From: Maribellus sediminis
GTDB taxonomy: Bacteria > Bacteroidota > Bacteroidia > Bacteroidales > Prolixibacteraceae
Length of the DNA: 64,000 nt
Direction of reading: 5' to 3'
Assembly (NCBI RefSeq): GCF_011799805.1
Contig: NZ_WXUB01000002.1
Span: forward strand, 620,001 to 684,000
The notes beneath the pieces were generated by a model, which was not told the origin of the DNA, made no database searches, and was given only the letters and a program-made list of their open reading frames with translations. Position 1 is the stretch's first letter. Each line of letters begins with the position of its first letter. The position numbers and the translations under genes are program-made. Positions 63,114 to 64,000 of this stretch are shown here, in pieces.

Positions 63114-64000
63114 TTACTGAATGCTTACAACAATCTTTTTCAAATTTTCTGTCTCCGAACTGTTCCCGTAGGCTATCTCATATTCTCCGGGAATGATTGC
63201 CATTTCGCGTTTTGCCCAATCGTAAAATTCGAAAGATGATGGAGGTAAATCAATCACTGCATCCTTCGATTTCCCTTTGGCAACTTCAATGCGTTTAAAG
63301 CCTTTCAGCGTTTTTAGCGGCCCCTCCAAATCGTTTACTTTTCGTACATAAACCTGAACGATTTCGGTTCCGTCGTACGAACCGGTGTTAGTAACCGGAA
63401 CAGTTAGCTGTATTGCTTCATCTTTATGAAAAGTTGATTTACTAAGGGTGGCTTCACCAATTTCGAAATTGGTATAACTCAGGCCATAACCAAAGGGAAA
63501 CAAGGCATCTTCCATGTAGCGGTAAGTGCGACCTTTCATCGAATAGTCCTCAAAATCGTTCAGCTGATCTGAACTTTTATAAAAAGTAACAGGAAGTTTT
63601 CCCGAAGGATTGTAATCGCCAAAAAGCACATCGGCGATGGCCTGCCCACCCGATTCGCCGGCATACCAGGCTTGCAAAATAGCATCGCAGGTTTCAGTTT
63701 CGGGTGTTAAAGCGATTGCTGAGCCCGAACAGTTTACAAAAACTACTTTTTTGTCTGCGTCTTTTAAAGCTTTCAAACAGTTTCGCTGAACTGCAGGTAA
63801 ATCGATATTGGTACGGTCGCCTCCTTTAAAACCGGGGTACGAAACCGGCATTTCCTCCCCTTCCAGGTTTCCGGAAAGACCACCAACAAATACCACCGTT
63901 TCAACATCCTTTAGTTTTTTTATGAGTTCGGTATAATCTACATCCACTTCTTTTCCGAAGTTAAATTCAATATTTGCCTGCCAGTTATTCAACTGAGCAT
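63114..64000 (-). CDS. GH3 beta-xylosidase, C-terminal part (5' end outside window)
   Basis: The frame is open to the right edge, so only the C-terminal 295 or so codons are seen, without start or nucleophile. The visible part contains the acid-bearing region LEGEEMPVSYPG, the strand VVFVNCSGSAIAL, the HAWYAG-type segment QAWYAGESGGQAI, FPFGYGLSYT, and a fibronectin-III-like C-terminal domain (TVPVTNTGSYDGTEIVQVYV, LKGFKRIEVAKGK). This is the layout of GH3 beta-xylosidases and beta-glucosidases of normal size; it lacks the BIG2 and concanavalin-like additions of the other two GH3 proteins. It is 44 bp upstream of GH10 and probably co-transcribed. Confidence 0.9.
   Translation of the reverse strand, partial: AQLNNWQANIEFNFGKEVDVDYTELIKKLKDVETVVFVGGLSGNLEGEEMPVSYPGFKGGDRTNIDLPAVQRNCLKALKDADKKVVFVNCSGSAIALTPETETCDAILQAWYAGESGGQAIADVLFGDYNPSGKLPVTFYKSSDQLNDFEDYSMKGRTYRYMEDALFPFGYGLSYTNFEIGEATLSKSTFHKDEAIQLTVPVTNTGSYDGTEIVQVYVRKVNDLEGPLKTLKGFKRIEVAKGKSKDAVIDLPPSSFEFYDWAKREMAIIPGEYEIAYGNSSETENLKKIVVSIQ

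Overview
The window is one uninterrupted block of carbohydrate-active enzyme genes from a member of the Bacteroidota. Every gene I can support (36, counting one 59-residue ORF and two cut by the window ends) lies on the minus strand, so transcription runs from high to low coordinates. Three features point to Bacteroidota: C-terminal type IX secretion (T9SS) sorting domains on a GH10 and a GH5 enzyme, signal peptides or lipoboxes on nearly every product, and A/T-rich start regions without Shine-Dalgarno sequences. The T9SS domains and domain architectures fit a Prolixibacteraceae/Marinilabiliales-type organism better than a gut Bacteroides, but that placement is inference.

Layout from high to low coordinate, which is the direction of transcription. 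(i) 64000-59366: C-terminal part of a GH3 beta-xylosidase, a GH10 xylanase with a malectin-like insert, and a GH43-CBM6. (ii) 59356-54265: two GH5 enzymes and a small membrane-type ORF. (iii) 54234-47432: GH31, a DUF3237 protein, a second GH43-CBM6 and GH42. (iv) 47421-38060: three GH29 enzymes with different accessory modules, and a GH146-like beta-L-arabinofuranosidase. (v) 38053-33008: a candidate clan-A hydrolase (DUF5060/DUF4038/DUF5605), a GH43 with a C-terminal beta-sandwich, and a CE6-like/GH43 fusion. (vi) 32979-23007: a CE1 esterase, two giant multidomain GH3 enzymes, and an unknown beta-propeller protein between them. (vii) 22981-13074: six tandem CE1 esterases with N-terminal CBM48-like domains, then a type-B carboxylesterase and a further alpha/beta hydrolase. 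(viii) 12805-1: GH97, GH67, GH9, GH43, GH95, GH8 and the N-terminal part of a GH51.

Together these genes would dismantle a heavily decorated hemicellulose. GH10 (and perhaps GH5/GH9) would cut the backbone. GH8, GH3 and GH43 would shorten xylo-oligosaccharides. GH67 would remove (methyl)glucuronic acid. GH43, GH51 and GH146 would remove arabinose. CE1, CE6 and the other esterases would remove acyl groups. GH31, GH42, GH97, GH95 and GH29 would remove xylosyl, galactosyl and fucosyl/L-galactosyl caps. The set fits complex glucuronoarabinoxylan best. GH9, GH31, GH29/GH95 and GH42 would also suit fucosylated xyloglucan, so a mixed target is possible. No SusC/SusD pair, sugar transporter, regulator, transposase, tRNA or rRNA gene is present, so the uptake and sensing genes of this locus must lie outside.

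Non-coding features are few because most genes are 3-60 bp apart. The longer gaps hold a candidate promoter with a spaced direct repeat (12.9 kb), a composite palindromic repeat (20.4-20.6 kb), a 16-bp inverted repeat (15.6 kb), and a gap with a coding-like fragment and hairpin (49.5-49.8 kb). No gap exceeds 300 bp.
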